64,000 nt of DNA from Diadophis punctatus similis (taxonomy: Eukaryota > Chordata > Lepidosauria > Squamata > Dipsadidae), in assembly GCA_023053685.1 (NCBI GenBank), contig JALIGW010000016.1:7656501-7720500 (forward strand), written 5' to 3'. The notes under the pieces are model-generated. The model worked only from the letters and a program-made list of their open reading frames with translations, did no database searches and was not told the DNA's origin. How positions within the stretch are numbered: the first letter of the stretch is position 1; the number at the start of each line of letters is the position of its first letter. The translations under genes and the position numbers were made by a program. Positions 39,029 to 51,384 of this stretch are shown piece after piece.

Positions 39029-39785
39029 TCCTAAGGAATTCCTGTTGCATCTCCCAGTTGTCTACATTCTAAGATAATCTGAGCCTTCATTCAGGTGTCT
39101 GCGCTGACAGATATGAGATGGGCGGTAACTGAAAAAAGCCCCTTCTCAGTCTCATGTTCTCTCACCAGAGAAGCTCACCTGAATGTTGCTAGGAGTCTCC
39201 AACCAGCTGGCTGGGAATTCTGGGAGTTGAAGTCCGCCAGGCTTAAAGTTGCCAAGGTTGGAGGCCCCTGTACTAGTAGAAGACATTTTTATTTAAAAAT
39301 TTTAATTGTGCTGTCAACTTTGCTGCCAGTTTTAATCTGTGGATAGAAGAGGAAGTGGGTTAGAAGTTGAACATTTGATTTAAAGCCCCTTCACAATGGA
39401 ATATACAGCTCCTTCCTTTTTCTATTAGGGAGAATATTTCTATCATTTTGGGAATAAGAAATCTGTTCATGAAATGAAACATACCACAAAACCAGAAATG
39501 CATCTTAGCCCATGCAACTTCCTTAAAATAACATGGTACTTATGCAGTATTTCTGATAAAAAAAAACCTTTGGAAATGCTTCCGACATGTTGGCTACAAC
39601 ATGGCATACAACTATGAATATGCAATTATTAGGAGATTCAATAGGATTTTGTACAATTACACAATCTTACAATTAATTTGTACCAAAATTGATCAGCTGA
39701 TAGTGACTAATATCACTAGTGATTTACTCTCCGGTAAATGTATTTTCAGTACTTCAGCGTGAAAAATGTAATTTAAAAAGTGACT

Positions 39786-39791
39786 TTTATT
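39786..39791 (-). terminator. Candidate poly(A) signal for FDX1
   Basis: AATAAA on the minus strand about 325 bases after the FDX1 stop. It is the nearest canonical hexamer, but others occur further on (for example near 39288-39293), and mammalian FDX1 has a longer 3' UTR, so the true end may be lower in the window. Confidence 0.35.
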
Positions 39792-40114
39792 CTCAGCTAA
39801 TCCAGCATGTAATTATTACTTTGGGAAAACATGAATGCAGCAGCATTAATGATGCATTATTAAATGAAAATAAAAGGACCGATTTCCTTAAAAGGAAACC
39901 TCCTGCTCTTTAACTGTATTTTATCATGTTTCTATCACTCACAGGTCTCTTCTAAATATCTTATTTTATCCTCTCAAAATAAGGCTGACCGTAATTTTTT
40001 TAAATTCATACTTTAACATAGATAATCAAAGGATGAATATTTCAATTTCTTTAAAAATTAGAAATAAGTAGTAAAATATTTTTAATATCATGAAACACAC
40101 CCTAAAGCATTATT

Positions 40115-40229
40115 TTATGGATTCTTGCTCATATCTACACACTGTCGGGCATCAGCAACGGCTTCAGGCACTCGGACAATCATATTGTTCATATATTTCT
40201 TCAAGCAAATTTGACAGCCCAAACGTGAT
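40115..40229 (-). CDS. FDX1: FDX1 exon 4 (last cluster cysteine and C-terminus)
   Basis: Acceptor AG at 40231-40230; stop TAA at 40117-40115. It reads [20 protein letters not shown], then PEAVADARQ and a divergent tail CVDMSKNP. Cys141 of the precursor is the fourth cluster ligand. Joined, the four exons give 173 residues: presequence about 1-50, then the mature ferredoxin. FDX1 moves electrons from FDXR to mitochondrial cytochromes P450 for steroid synthesis and, in vertebrates, also to other acceptors such as lipoylation enzymes. The gene is intact. A TA-flanked repeat (from about 40279) sits only about 50 bp upstream of the acceptor. Confidence 0.96.
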
Positions 40230-40746
40230 CTATAGAAGGGAAAAAGCATATTGTATGAATGATATTATAATAACTACTGTAATATTACAACGTTATAATG
40301 TTCAAAGTTTCAATGGCACTGAAAAATGTGACTTATGATTGTTTTTCACACTTATGTTGTGGCATCCCATGGTCATGTGATAAAAATTCGGATGATTGGC
40401 AACTGACTCATATTTGTGATGGTTGCAGTGTCCCAGGTCACGTGATCATCTTTTGCAACCTGACAAGTAAAGTCAATGGGGAAGCCAGATTTACTCAACA
40501 ACTGTGTTACTAATTTAACAAGTGCAGTGATTTCACTTAACAACTGTGGCAAGAAAGGGCGTAAAATGGGACAGAACTCAAGTAACAACTGTCTCGCTCA
40601 GCAACAGAAATTTTGGGCTCAGTTATGGTTGTAAATTGAGGACTACCAGTACAAAATTACAAGCACAAAATATATTGATGGGGGATAAGAACCTAAAGTC
40701 TACTCAATGTTATATGCAAGGACAAAAAACTGAAGAGACTATAGAA

Positions 40747-40881
40747 CAGGGTTCTCCAACCTTGGCAACTTTAAGACTTGTGGACTTCAACTCCCAGAGT
40801 TCCTCAGCCAGCTTTGCTGGCTGAGGAATTCTGGGAGTTGAAGTCCACAAGTCTTAAAGTTGCCAAGGTTGGAGACCCCTG
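40747..40881. mobile_element. Palindromic hAT-like MITE in FDX1 intron 3
   Basis: Family of 202. Flanked by CTATAGAA and CTATAGAC (7 of 8). An older related element follows at about 40911-41020. Confidence 0.78.
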
Positions 40882-42163
40882 CTATAGACTATATATATTT
40901 AGCCTTAAGCCAGCCTTTCCCAACTTGGCACCCTCCAGCTGTATAGACTTAAAGACCCAAAATTCCAACAGTAATCACATTGACTGGGAGTTGTAGCATC
41001 TATATTTGGAAAGGGCCTTGATCGGGGAAGTCTAATTTAGGCAGTTCTGTTTGCTTTGCAAATTCACTTCTTTGCGTATTTTCTAGCTGTTGGAGAAACG
41101 GTAAACTTTAAATTCCCTATATCCAATCTGTATAACATATATTGTAATTAACTCTTTATTCCTTTAACTTTTTGACGTAAGAACCAAGAATTTATAATAG
41201 AGAAATATTTCCTTTCAGGTTACACAAGAATATGGCAAAAAAAAAAAGTTTACAAAGCTTATGAAAATTTCATGGAAGACTAATTTAAATAAATGAATGT
41301 CTTTGTTCTGTGAAAATCTAATCTATTGTTTTAGATATTAATTCTGAGAAGACACTAAGCAAAGCTTGGAAAGAGAAAGAAAATAGGGATATACCAACAT
41401 TGGACAGGAAACATTCCTGCTTTTACAGGCCAAAGTTTAGAGCCTAGGTATGGACAACATAAGTCAACTTTGAAAATAAGTTTGGATTAAGCCACCATTA
41501 GCCAAACGCTGAAGCAAAAATGTTCAGTCCCCTCCTGAGTTGATAACTGATAATACTTTGCAGATAAAAAGTAGATAGTAAAATTAGCAAGGATAACAAA
41601 CACACTAGCTACTGGGCACATTTGAAAATTTGAATTTTGAAAGTGGCAGTAAATATTCTACCAAAATGTCTATTAATGTTGACAAGTACAATGAGTATGT
41701 TCAATCACAAAGTGTTAATGAAGTTAATTCATACCACATTCTACAGCACTCCCCCCTCCGCTCCCTATTATCCCAGGGCATTTTAGCTTTCTAAGCAGGG
41801 AGTACATTTAAACAGACTGCAGCTGTACACCATTCTCTAAGAATGCTCATAAGCCCATATGCAGTGCAGGAATATTTTAATAAATAAAACGATAACATAT
41901 TTATGTTTTTTATATTTTTAATTGTACACAGAATCACTTTGTGACTGAGATGAGTGGTCTCCAAATCTGATGTATAAATAAATAAATCTCTTTTAAAATC
42001 TAAAAAAAAATTAAAGAACAGGTGGAAAAAGGAGCATGATATCTGTCAAGAGTAATTTCCATGGGCAGAGAGACACTGCTTGTCCTTGATCTATGTAGCA
42101 CGTGGTCAATTGAATAAAAACAGTGAAGGTATTCTCAACAATTTTATGTTGATTCCACCTTAC

Positions 42164-42293
42164 CTTTCTGTCAAGCCATAGGCAAGGTCCAGCATATCCA
42201 TTTCTTCATCTGTGATTGCATCTAATTTTTCAAATATGTGGTCTTCAAAGATTAAGTGACATGTAGAGCAGGCAAGTGTTCCTTCACATGCAC
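42164..42293 (-). CDS. FDX1: FDX1 exon 3 ([2Fe-2S] cluster loop and acidic interaction helix)
   Basis: Acceptor AG at 42295-42294, donor GT at 42163-42162. It encodes [20 protein letters not shown] and then [20 protein letters not shown]. Three of the four cluster cysteines are here (Cys95, Cys101 and Cys104 of the 173-aa precursor). The acidic segment DAITDEE-x-D-x-L-D is the known docking surface of adrenodoxin for its reductase and for mitochondrial P450 enzymes. All key residues are present. It ends with AG of an Arg codon completed in exon 4. Confidence 0.97.
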
Positions 42294-42954
42294 CTAAAGT
42301 TAAATTAGGTACACATTTAATTCATTACCTTTCAACATCATTTTGTGTTCATCATTCAACATCAACAACATAATCCCATACATTAATGTGAGACAATCAC
42401 CTCCGTACAGAAACCTGGGGGTATATAAAGTGGGGAGAGTGAATGGAAGGACTGATGTTATCTCTTCCTGACAATTAATATTTCACAGCCATTATGGCAA
42501 ACAATGTATGAAATAAGCTTAAAGTGCTATGAAAGTTGCAACACAAATCAGAACAATTTTAATTCAACACATAAGGTTGAAGAAGGAAGTTACAATATTT
42601 GTACCATATAGTTTAAAGATATAGCATGAAGCATCATAGGCATTATCAATTAGTAATGACAGATTAGGATAATGTAGGCAGGAGATATATCTATGCCTAT
42701 AATACAGATAAACTACAGCTATAAAGCCAAAATAAAAAAGATACAACATGAACAATAGTGTTGAAACAGCAATAGCATCTTTTAATTGAACAAGAATTAT
42801 GCTAAACATGAGAAGGATTTCATCAAGCAGGCAAATATTTAAAGCCTTAAATGTCAACATATTATTTGTATGCCTGCTATGCCCTCTAGTGGCATAAAAA
42901 AGCTGAAACAGACCACATTTGCTTTTAAATTTTTTAAATTTGGATTTGTTTATT

Positions 42955-43446
42955 TGTCAAGCATATATGATTATAAGCGAAGTATAAACAGTAAAACATG
43001 ATTGAATATATATGTAATAGTACAAGCATGAATAAGAGTAAAAGAGGTAAGAATATATGTGTACATTAGGACAGGAACGGTAGGCACGATTGTGCGCTTA
43101 TGCACGCACCTTACCGATCTCTTAGGAATGGGGTGAGGTCGATGGTAGATAATCTGAGGTTGAAGTGTTTGGGGTTTGGGGAAGGAACTACTGAGTCAGG
43201 TAAAGTGTTCCAGGCGTTGACGACTCTGTTGTTGAAGTCGAATTTTTTGCAATCAAGTCTGTAGTGGTTTACATTAAGTTTGTATCTATTGTGAGCTTGT
43301 GTATTATTGCAGTTGAAACTGAAGTAGTCGTTAACAGGTAGGACATTGAGGCAGATAATATTGTGAGCTACACTTAGGTCAGATCGAAGGCGGCGGAGTT
43401 CTAAATTTTGAAATCCCAAAATTTCAAGTTTTCTGGGCATTACCAC
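42955..43446 (-). mobile_element. LINE 3' terminal fragment in FDX1 intron 2
   Basis: The minus strand from 43446 is open for 111 codons: LELRRLRSDLSVAHNIICLN and later RVVNAWNTLPDSVV, the usual end of CR1/L2-group LINE polyproteins. The 3' end has a 'ttatttgtcaagc' motif shared with the copies at 1.2 and 47.1 kb. It is 5'-truncated and on the same strand as FDX1. Confidence 0.72.
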
Positions 43447-44633
43447 AGTAATTGATCTTTTTTTTAAAGAGGACTGAGAATTTTAAATGTGGACAATATT
43501 AAACTTTTCAATTTTACTTTCTGTATCTGGAATATTAAAAAGTACGAGGTCTGTTTTAAGATGCCATATCATTCCACTGTGTTAACACATGGAAATTAGT
43601 CTTTGAGGCTAATTTTTTTGCTTTCTGGGAAATACTAGGTTGGCTATCCCTTAAGCCTGACATTTTTAGTTCTGCTAATCACAATTTATCTACCTTTTAA
43701 AATGTTTGCTGTTGTACTGCCTACAGTATATGTTGCAAACTTCCATAATTCTCTGAAAAATATTTGGCTCAGTGCAATGCATTAAGATAATTCTTTGGCT
43801 TCAAAGAAAGCAAAACCAGAAGGATCACATATTTGAGGCCAAAGAAGATGGCAGGTTCAATGATATGGCAAAGATAACAATATAAAGAGAAAAATCACTA
43901 ACTATATGTGAGTCACATATTTTATTTAAGCCATAACCTAGTTTGTTTGCTTCTGGCTTAGGGTTACCTGTGTCATCCCTATGATTACATCTGTAAATGT
44001 TTGCTGATGTGTTATAATTATTTTAAAATTTGCTCCCATGTCCTGTCCAAAAATTATGATAAGAATATGGTTTAACACAATGTATAAATCCAGCTCAATG
44101 ATCATTCATTCAATGACCATTCAAAATTATGATGATGCTGAACAAAGAGATTAAGAACCAATGCTCGAAGTTAGTGCTATTGCAGCGCTCCTGCAGTCAT
44201 GTGACTTGCAATGTGACCTTTTAGCAGTCCATTTGCAACTATGACAGTTTGCCAAACACCCATGATCATCATTTGAAATCTTTCTTGTCAGTTTTCCCAG
44301 AAAGTCATTGGAAAAATGGATGGGATTTTTTCAACCATCTATTTGGGAGCAAAATTGCCAAATTGATTAACCCCTCGAGGGGCAGAGTCCCGTCCCCTTA
44401 AGCATTTTGGTTGCTCTCAAAGATGCTGGCTGAAAAAGTCCGTGGTGAGAGCCAAGTGGGATTTTGGCACAGCGTGCTTACAGTATGGGTATTTGGAGCC
44501 AGCCTGTCAGACTGATTTCTCTTCCTGTGGGTAAAATCCATCTGGCCACATGCAGCAGTTCTGCGCACAGAGGGGAGCTGCCTGCCCTCCTTTGGCAGGG
44601 AGCTCTTTCACTCCATCCACTTACGGTATTTTT

Positions 44634-45148
44634 TGGAGTATAAGACACACCTTTCCCCCCCCTAAAAGAGGGTGGAAATGTTGGTGCATCTTATACACCG
44701 AATACAGCCATCTTTGGCCTCCCAAAACCCCGCCCCTGCATCCCATTTTTGCGAAAAACGGGCCCGTTTTTCGCAAAAATGGGGTGCGCAGAGGGTTTGG
44801 GAGGCCTGCAGAGTGCTCCTGGGGGCTGGGGGAAGGCAAAAACACCCCCGTTTTTGCAAAAAAAGGGCAAAAAACAGGGCATTTTTGCCTTCCTCCAGCC
44901 CCTAGGACCACTCTGCAGGCTTCCCAAACCCTCTGCATTCCCCATTTTTTGCAAAGACGGGTGAAAAACACCCGATTTTGCGAAAAATGGGCGCATTTTT
45001 GCAAAAAATGGGGCGCGCAGAGGGTTTGGGAGGCTTTCAGAATGCTTCTGGGGGCTGGGGAGGACATAAACTTTTTTTTTCTATCTTACCTCTTTGAAAT
45101 CTTGGTGCGTCTTATACACCAGTGCATCTTATAGTCCGAAAAATACGG
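44634..45148. mobile_element. TA-flanked inverted-repeat DNA element in FDX1 intron 2
   Basis: Same TIR family as 4333, flanked by TA at 44632-44633 and 45149-45150. The interior is made of repeated units around 'aaaaatgggg' and 'ttttgcgaaaa', on both strands. Confidence 0.72.
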
Positions 45149-45524
45149 TAATTACCACAAAGGGGAGAGCTAGTATTGTGATTGTTGAGCAAGGTGGTCA
45201 TGTGGGCATCTTGCTTAAAGACTGCAATCAAGTGAGGGGACTTAAAACCAGTATTTCAGGCTCAGTTGTGGTTGTAAATCAAAGAGTACACGTAGAAGAA
45301 TAAACTACAATTCACTAATAGTGACTGATGCCAGAGCAAACACATAGCTGTGGAAGAGTTAGCAAATCAACAATATTATTCTTTTTCCTAATTTTAGCAA
45401 AAAATAAATAAACTTATACTAGTACTTTTGCTTAGAAGTGGTTAACTTTGAATCAAAAGTCAGAGTTTCAATTTTTTTAAAATTAACTTACATTTCTTAT
45501 AGGAAAGGAAATATATTTACTTAC

Positions 45525-45649
45525 CAAATCCATCTATGTCTAGATTATTATCTATCACAACATCTAGAAGTGAATCTCCAACCTTTCCTTTGGCTGTTAA
45601 TTTATCACCGTCACGATTTATAAAGTGCACTGTAACTTTTTCTTCTGAG
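45525..45649 (-). CDS. FDX1: FDX1 exon 2 (start of mature ferredoxin)
   Basis: On the minus strand the acceptor AG is at 45651-45650 and the donor GT at 45524-45523. It reads [20 protein letters not shown] and then [21 protein letters not shown], which closely matches the N-terminal part of mature vertebrate adrenodoxin (beta strands and the helix before the iron-sulfur loop). The first base completes the Ser codon from exon 1 and the last base begins the Gly codon before the cluster loop. The intron upstream, toward exon 1, is about 4.6 kb and full of repeats, with a poly-ATT tract about 100 bp from this acceptor. Confidence 0.96.
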
Positions 45650-45752
45650 CTGAAAAAAAAATATTGTTCTCTTTTAATCCAATTTTTACAAAATTGTTTT
45701 TCAATACAGTAAAATATTGGTTTACGGAGACTAAATATATTTATTTAGAAAA

Positions 45753-45869
<117 letters not shown>

Positions 45870-45889
45870 CAATTGTATCACAGCGGCCA

Positions 45890-47003
45890 GTTGTTTCGCC
45901 GGATTTGGCATTGATTACTAGTCGAGCCCCACCCAGGGGCCTAGGAAGTCGTAATGTATTTTCGAAGTATATGTGCGGAACCGAGCAGTGCGGCTTTCTG
46001 CATTTGACTGATGGTGATTTTGTCAATTTTGAGCTGTTTTAAATGTAATTCCAGTGCTTTTGGGATAGCACCCAGTGTTCCAATCACTACTGGAATTACC
46101 ACTGCTGGTTTGTGCCATAATCGTTGGATTTCAATTTTTAAGTCCTGGTATTTTGCAATTTTTTCGTGTTCCTTTTCATCGACCTTGCTATCTCCTGGTA
46201 TTGCAATGTCAATTATAGTCACCTTGTTGTTCTCGACCAACGTGATGTCTGGTGTATTATGCGCCAGTACCTTGTCTGTTTGTATACGAAAATCCCACAA
46301 GATCTTGACCATCTGATTTTCAGTGACTTTTTCAGGCTTGTGTTCCCACCAGTTTGTAGCAGTATGGATGTTATAATTTTTGCATAAATTCCAGTGGATC
46401 ATTTGTGCAACAGAGTTGTGTCGTAATTTGTAATCAGTCTGTGCGATTTTCTTGCAGCAGCTGAGCACATGGGCTACAGTTTCATCAGCTTCCTTGCATA
46501 ATCTGCATTTAGCATCATTTGAAGATTTATCAATTTTGGCCTTTATGGCATTTGTACGAATTGCCTGTTCTTGTGCGGCCAGGATCAATGATTCTGTTTC
46601 TTTCTTTAAAGTACCAGATGTTAACCATAACCAAGTTTTTTCACTGTCCACTTTGTCTTTTATTTTTTCCAGAAATTGGCCATGTAATGCTTTATTTTGC
46701 CAACTCTCCATTCTTGATTTTATCACATTTTTTCTGTATTCTTGTTTCGTCTGTTGGACCTTCAGTAGATTTTTGTTCTTTACTTCAATTAATAGATGTT
46801 CTTGACTTTCTTTTAAATAATCCGCCAATGCATGCTTTTCTTCTTCAACTGTTTGCTTTACTTGTAGTAGTCCTCTGCCACCTGATTTTCTGGGCAGGTA
46901 AAGTCTATCAGTGTCACTACGTGGATGTAAACTGTAGTGCATTGTCATTAGTTTTCTGGTGTTTCGGTCCAAAATGTCCAAATCAGCTTGTGTCCAGTTA
47001 ATT
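45890..47003 (-). mobile_element. R4/Dong-type LINE, 3' part, with a 346-codon open frame
   Basis: The minus-strand frame 46981-45941 is uninterrupted for 346 codons. Near its start it has LHPRSDTDRLYLPRKSGGRG, typical of the region after reverse transcriptase in site-specific LINEs. A CCHC zinc knuckle follows (Cys159, Cys162, His171, Cys175), then a restriction-like endonuclease signature: Pro244-Asp245, Asp258 and Lys277-Tyr278. This architecture (RT, CCHC, RLE) is that of the R2/R4 group. The copy is cut off at its 5' end, so RT is missing. It sits exactly between TAA/ATT arrays (45757-45868 and 47004-47128); Dong elements are known to insert into TAA repeats. It lies in FDX1 intron 1. 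Confidence 0.85.
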
Positions 47004-47009
47004 ATTATT

Positions 47010-47108
<99 letters not shown>

Positions 47109-47128
47109 TATTATTATTATTATTATTT
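47004..47128. repeat. (TAA)n microsatellite on the 5' side of the R4/Dong element
   Basis: Mixed ATT and TAA runs; with 45757-45868 it brackets the R4/Dong copy. Confidence 0.95.
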
Positions 47129-47620
47129 TATTTGTCAAGCGTATATGATAACAGCAAAGTATAAACAAAGTATAAACATGATTGTATATATATATAATAG
47201 TACAAGCATGATTATGAGTACAAGAAGTATGAATATATGGGTGCATTTGGACAGGAATGGTAGGCACGATTGTGCGCTTATGCACGCCCCTTACAGACCT
47301 CTTAGGAATGGGGTGAGGTTGATGGTAGATAATCTAAGGTTAAAGTTTTTGGGGTTTGGGGAAGAAACAATTGAGTCAGGTAATGTATTCCAGGCATTGA
47401 TCACTCTGTTGTTGAAGTCAAATTTTTTGCAATCAAGTTTGGAGCGGTTTACATTAAGTTTGTATCTATTGTGAGCTCGTGTATTGTTGCGGTTGAAGCT
47501 GAAGTAGTCATTAACAGGTAAGACATTTTGACAGATAATTGTGTGAGCTAAACTTAGGTCAGATCAAAGGCGGCGTAGTTCTACATTTTCAAGTCCCAAA
47601 ATTTGAAGTCTGGTTTCATA
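47127..47620 (-). mobile_element. LINE 3' terminal fragment next to the TAA array
   Basis: Third copy of the family at 1.2 and 42.9 kb, on the minus strand, beginning right at the ATT/TAA array that also borders the R4/Dong element. It lies in FDX1 intron 1. It has frameshifts relative to the 42.9-kb copy. Confidence 0.68.
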
Positions 47621-48705
47621 AGGTATATGGCTTCCTGTCTTATACAAATAGAAACAAAATAAAATCTCCTAACAAATACTATAATGGAACTGTTCTCAGA
47701 CGTAGATACCAATAACAATAAAGCCAACTCCAAAACCCAACTCAATTCCAATCTCATATAAGAGGAATTAGGCGGGAGGAGAAAGAGAGAGGAGGGGAAA
47801 CAAAGAGAACATCATACAATCAGGGAAAGGCTTTCTGAAACAACTTTGTCTTCAACTACTTCCAAAACATCATCTTGATGAAAATAGTTGAAGATGAAAT
47901 TGTTTCAGAGAACCTTCCCCTGATTTTATAAAGTATCTTTATTTCTTTTTGTCCCTGCCCCCAATCTAATTCTTCTATTAAATGCTAGGTAAGCTGCTGA
48001 GAGTCTTTTTGATTACAGTATAAAGGGTTAATTTAAGGTGCTGGTTTTTAATCTTAAAGTCCTGTAAAGACCTGGTGTCTGTGTACTTGCAGGACCATCT
48101 TCCCAATCAGAATTAGCCTGCCTTGTACATTCATTCTTAAGAGAGGATGCTGCGACGGCCTCCTGCAATCCTCTACCAGTGAAAACGGAGTTCGGAGGAT
48201 CGCCGGCAGCCCTCGCGAGCTCCATTTTCGCTGGCAGAGGCACCGCGGGCCGGTCCTTTGCTGTTTCCAGGGCCAGATCTAAGCACCCTGCAGACCGAAT
48301 CCGTCCCCCGGGCCTTGAGTTTGACACCCCTGACCTACAGTTAACAAGACTCAAGTTTTAACTTGAAGGATACTTTATTTTACTTAGCCTTTCTGATCTC
48401 AAATGTGGTATTTAAGTGCGCACAGATACATATGCTGATAATGTTTAATTTATTATTTCAATGTATACAGATAGCCATCTCAAATTCATGACTCTGGACA
48501 GATTATCCCCCATCATCTTGCCAGGTCATTATTAGTGACAGAAGAGTAGCAGTCATTGGCTGATTGTCAAATTGTGAATAGTGTATCCCAGCATCATGCC
48601 AGCAGTTGATTAAATAGCTACCTAAATAGGGGAACTAAAGCCCTCTGCGACGCCCGCCTTTGACTTCTTATTGCTGTTTTGGCGCTTTAAATAACCAAAC
48701 AACTG

Positions 48706-48925
48706 TAACAGCAATAGTACTATTATATACCACTTGATAGTACTTTACAACCCTCTCTAACCAGTCTACAGAGTCAGCTTATTGCCCCCAACAATCTGGG
48801 TCCTCATTTTACCAACCTCAGAAGAATGGAAGGCTGAGTCAACCTTGAGCCAGTCAGAATTGAACTCCTGGTAGTGAGCAGTTAGTTAGCCTGCAATACT
48901 TCAGGCTAACTACCATGGCTCTTTT
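48706..48925 (-). mobile_element. tRNA-derived SINE in FDX1 intron 1
   Basis: Same family as 27237, minus strand, more diverged, with the tRNA-like head near 48920. Confidence 0.65.
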
Positions 48926-49364
48926 TAAGTCCAACTAAGCTGAAAGCAGCAGAAATCTTGCACAAATACAAAATATGCACTACTGTATCAACATGGGTGG
49001 AATCCAATATGCAAAACTTGTATGAGTTATTCTTTTCATATGTATAGGACAGGGGGATATTCCAGAGCAGATCTGGAATGTTTAGAGAATGTTTTTCTCT
49101 ACATGCAAAAAGAAAGTGCAACTGCCAGAGAGGGATTACACAAGCATAGGAGTTATCTTGCAATAGTGACACGTTCTCACTTGATTTTCTCTTCATTTGA
49201 AGTCCAATTTTAGCAATCTAGTTTAAAAGAACAAGATGGATCTTGTACCCATGTGATCACAAGACTTCTAGGCTTGCTTTATATCGTGTGTGGGATTCAT
49301 ATTTGTTGATTGAATTGTGTTTACATGGAGAAACCATAATTACTAATAAAGAAGAATATTTCTA

Positions 49365-49556
49365 GCTCAGGGTTGACATGAGGGGTCCTTGATGCTTTCT
49401 GAGCTTGCTTGTTTTCTTGCAGACATTTCATTACCCAAACTAGGTAACATCATCAGTGCTTAGTGACTAGCACTGATGATGTTACCTAGTTTGGGTAATG
49501 AAACGTCTGCAAGAAAACAAGCAAGCTCAGAAAGCACCAAGGACCCTTCAAACCAT
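49365..49556. repeat. Inverted pair of hammerhead-bearing (Penelope-like) repeats in FDX1 intron 1
   Basis: Arms at about 49365-49460 and 49468-49556 are reverse complements. The + strand arm has CTGATGA (49473-49479), stem TTACC/GGTAA, GAAA (49500-49503) and CGTC to 49507, with GCA/TGC closing stem I. The - strand arm has CTGATGA (49456-49450), the same stem, GAAA (49429-49426) and TGTC, and the same GCA/TGC pairing. Both cores look complete for a type I hammerhead with a two-base-pair stem III. Confidence 0.7.
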
Positions 49557-50099
49557 TGATTGCTTTGCTTCCCCTTTAATTCTCAAAAAAACAAAGGCTA
49601 GCATAAGTGTCTTACACAGACTATAATTTTGTTTACATCATCCAACTTTCACATATAGAACAAGTAGGCACTTCATAAGATGAAACTCTACTCCTATGAA
49701 ACTTTAGGCCAGGGGTCCCCAAACTTAGCAACTTTAAGACTTGTGGACTTCAACTCCCAGAATTCTCCAGCCAGCTATGTTCCTTGCAGCTTACTGACAA
49801 GCAGAGTTAGTAGGTTTTCATATTATATGCTTATACACTTTGCTAAGTCATAAACAAACAAATCTAAGTGAAAGTATGTTATGTAAAGCCAAAGTCACAA
49901 ACAGATAGATCCTCTTCCAGATTAGACAGTTGTACGGTTAACAGAACCACGATTTAACTATAAATTGACCTCAGGGGCCGCATTCGCACAACACCGGGGT
50001 CATATTACAAAACGCCGTTGTCGTAGCCCAGGCACAACAGTATTGCGTGGGTGACCGTGACCAAAGTCACGGCTGGCATTTTCTGTGACCTCCGAGCTG

Positions 50100-50760
50100 A
50101 CCTAGCCTAGCCCAGGTACTGCTCTACGCCTTTCTTCCACCAGCCAATCCCGGGATTTCCTCCTCACTTGGCGCTGTTAACTCCCTAGGAGCGAGAGGAG
50201 AGGCACCCGTCGCCCCACTTCCAACTCAGGCCGGGAAGGGCGGAAGGCTGACTTGGCGAAGACAGGACAGAGCTCCTACCTGAGCCCCGTTGCCGCGTGG
50301 AAGGACCGGCAAGAGCCAAGGCGGGCTGCGTTGTTCCAGCTACTGCCGGCTCGGAAAGAAGCCTCCAGGAGCCTCCTGCAAGAAGACGGCGCGGCTCGAA
50401 AGAGAAGACGGAAACTGCTTGAGGTGGCCATGGTGTAACGGCAGGCGACGGCGAATCCCCAAAGCCAGCGGAAAAGGCAAAGCGCGAGCAACTTCCGCTT
50501 ATTACTTTCCGAAATCCAAAGGTCGGTCCGTTTATCCAACTGGAATGCACGGCGGCGATTCTCATAGGTGTTTACGCTGCCGACGTCAGAGGGGCCGCGA
50601 AATACGCAAGTTTCCCTCGCCTGGGAGACGGATTACGCGAATTGCGGAAATGAAGCTTTCGGGCGCATGCATGCTAGGAAGAATGCGGGCAGAGCGAGCG
50701 CTTGGGCTGAGAATCGCGCATGCTCGCATCTCTGCTTACCCGGCTGATCCTCGGCTCCCT
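50100..50760 (-). promoter_or_regulatory. CpG-rich promoter region of FDX1
   Basis: Sharp local rise in G+C and CpG compared with the A/T-rich DNA around it, overlapping FDX1 exon 1 (50280-50431) and extending upstream past 50700. No TATA box is evident at the expected place, so initiation is probably dispersed. There is no second divergent gene here; the next + strand gene begins about 9.5 kb away. Confidence 0.7.
50280..50431 (-). CDS. FDX1: FDX1 exon 1 (mitochondrial transit peptide)
   Basis: Start ATG at 50431-50429 in a strong context (CACC ATG G); donor GT at 50279-50278. It encodes 50 residues (MATSSSFRLLFRAAPSSCRR onward) rich in Arg, Ser and Ala without acidic residues at the start, as expected for a mitochondrial presequence. 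It ends HAATGL plus AG of a Ser codon completed in exon 2. The frame stays open upstream to another ATG at 50539, but the chosen start gives a product (173 aa) close to human FDX1 (184 aa) and has the better context. The exon lies in a CpG-rich promoter region. Confidence 0.85.
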
Positions 50761-51384
50761 TTTAGTTTAGGGATTTGGGGACTCTGTAACAGCGCAACAG
50801 TGGTTTTATTAAGTATATTTAAACAAATGTCTAACCATGCCTTAAAGGTGTAACTTAGGTACTTAATGGATGTTATGTTTTTTTCTCTAAAAGTGGTCTA
50901 AGTGTAACAGATTTGGATTTCCGTTCGAGATCCATTGCTTCGTAGTTTTGGGTATTTGGACAACCTATCTTAATGCAGGGATTTTTTTTCATTTTGTAAT
51001 GTTAAATTAGCAAATGCAATTTTCCACCAGTAGGGGGCAGAGCAAATCAAGAAAGGGAGCAACATTATGTGGGTTAATATGTAAGTAAATGCATAATTCT
51101 TAATGTAAAATGCTCCTACTTCAACGTTTGCCATATAAAAAGATACCTTTCCAACATATTGCCCCAACAATCCTGTCTCCCCATCAGTGAATTCACTATC
51201 ATATGCTACCATAAAATTACCTTATTTACTACCCTGATGTCTCCAAAAATGAGAGAGGATAGCAAATTTAATCCTAGAGACCATATGAAAAGAAAAATGT
51301 GTTAAAAGCTAAATTAGAGTTACTAAGTGTGGATGTGTTGTGGAAAAATAAATTCCATAACTAACACAAGTTCTTGGCTAAGTA

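Noticed and set aside
44550..45134. Overlapping 194- and 148-codon frames on both strands
   Set aside because: They mostly lie in the repetitive interior of a TA-flanked DNA element; no known domain, and both strands are open because of base composition.
46011..47001. Plus-strand frames opposite the R4/Dong element
   Set aside because: They are shadows of the minus-strand endonuclease frame, which has recognisable motifs.
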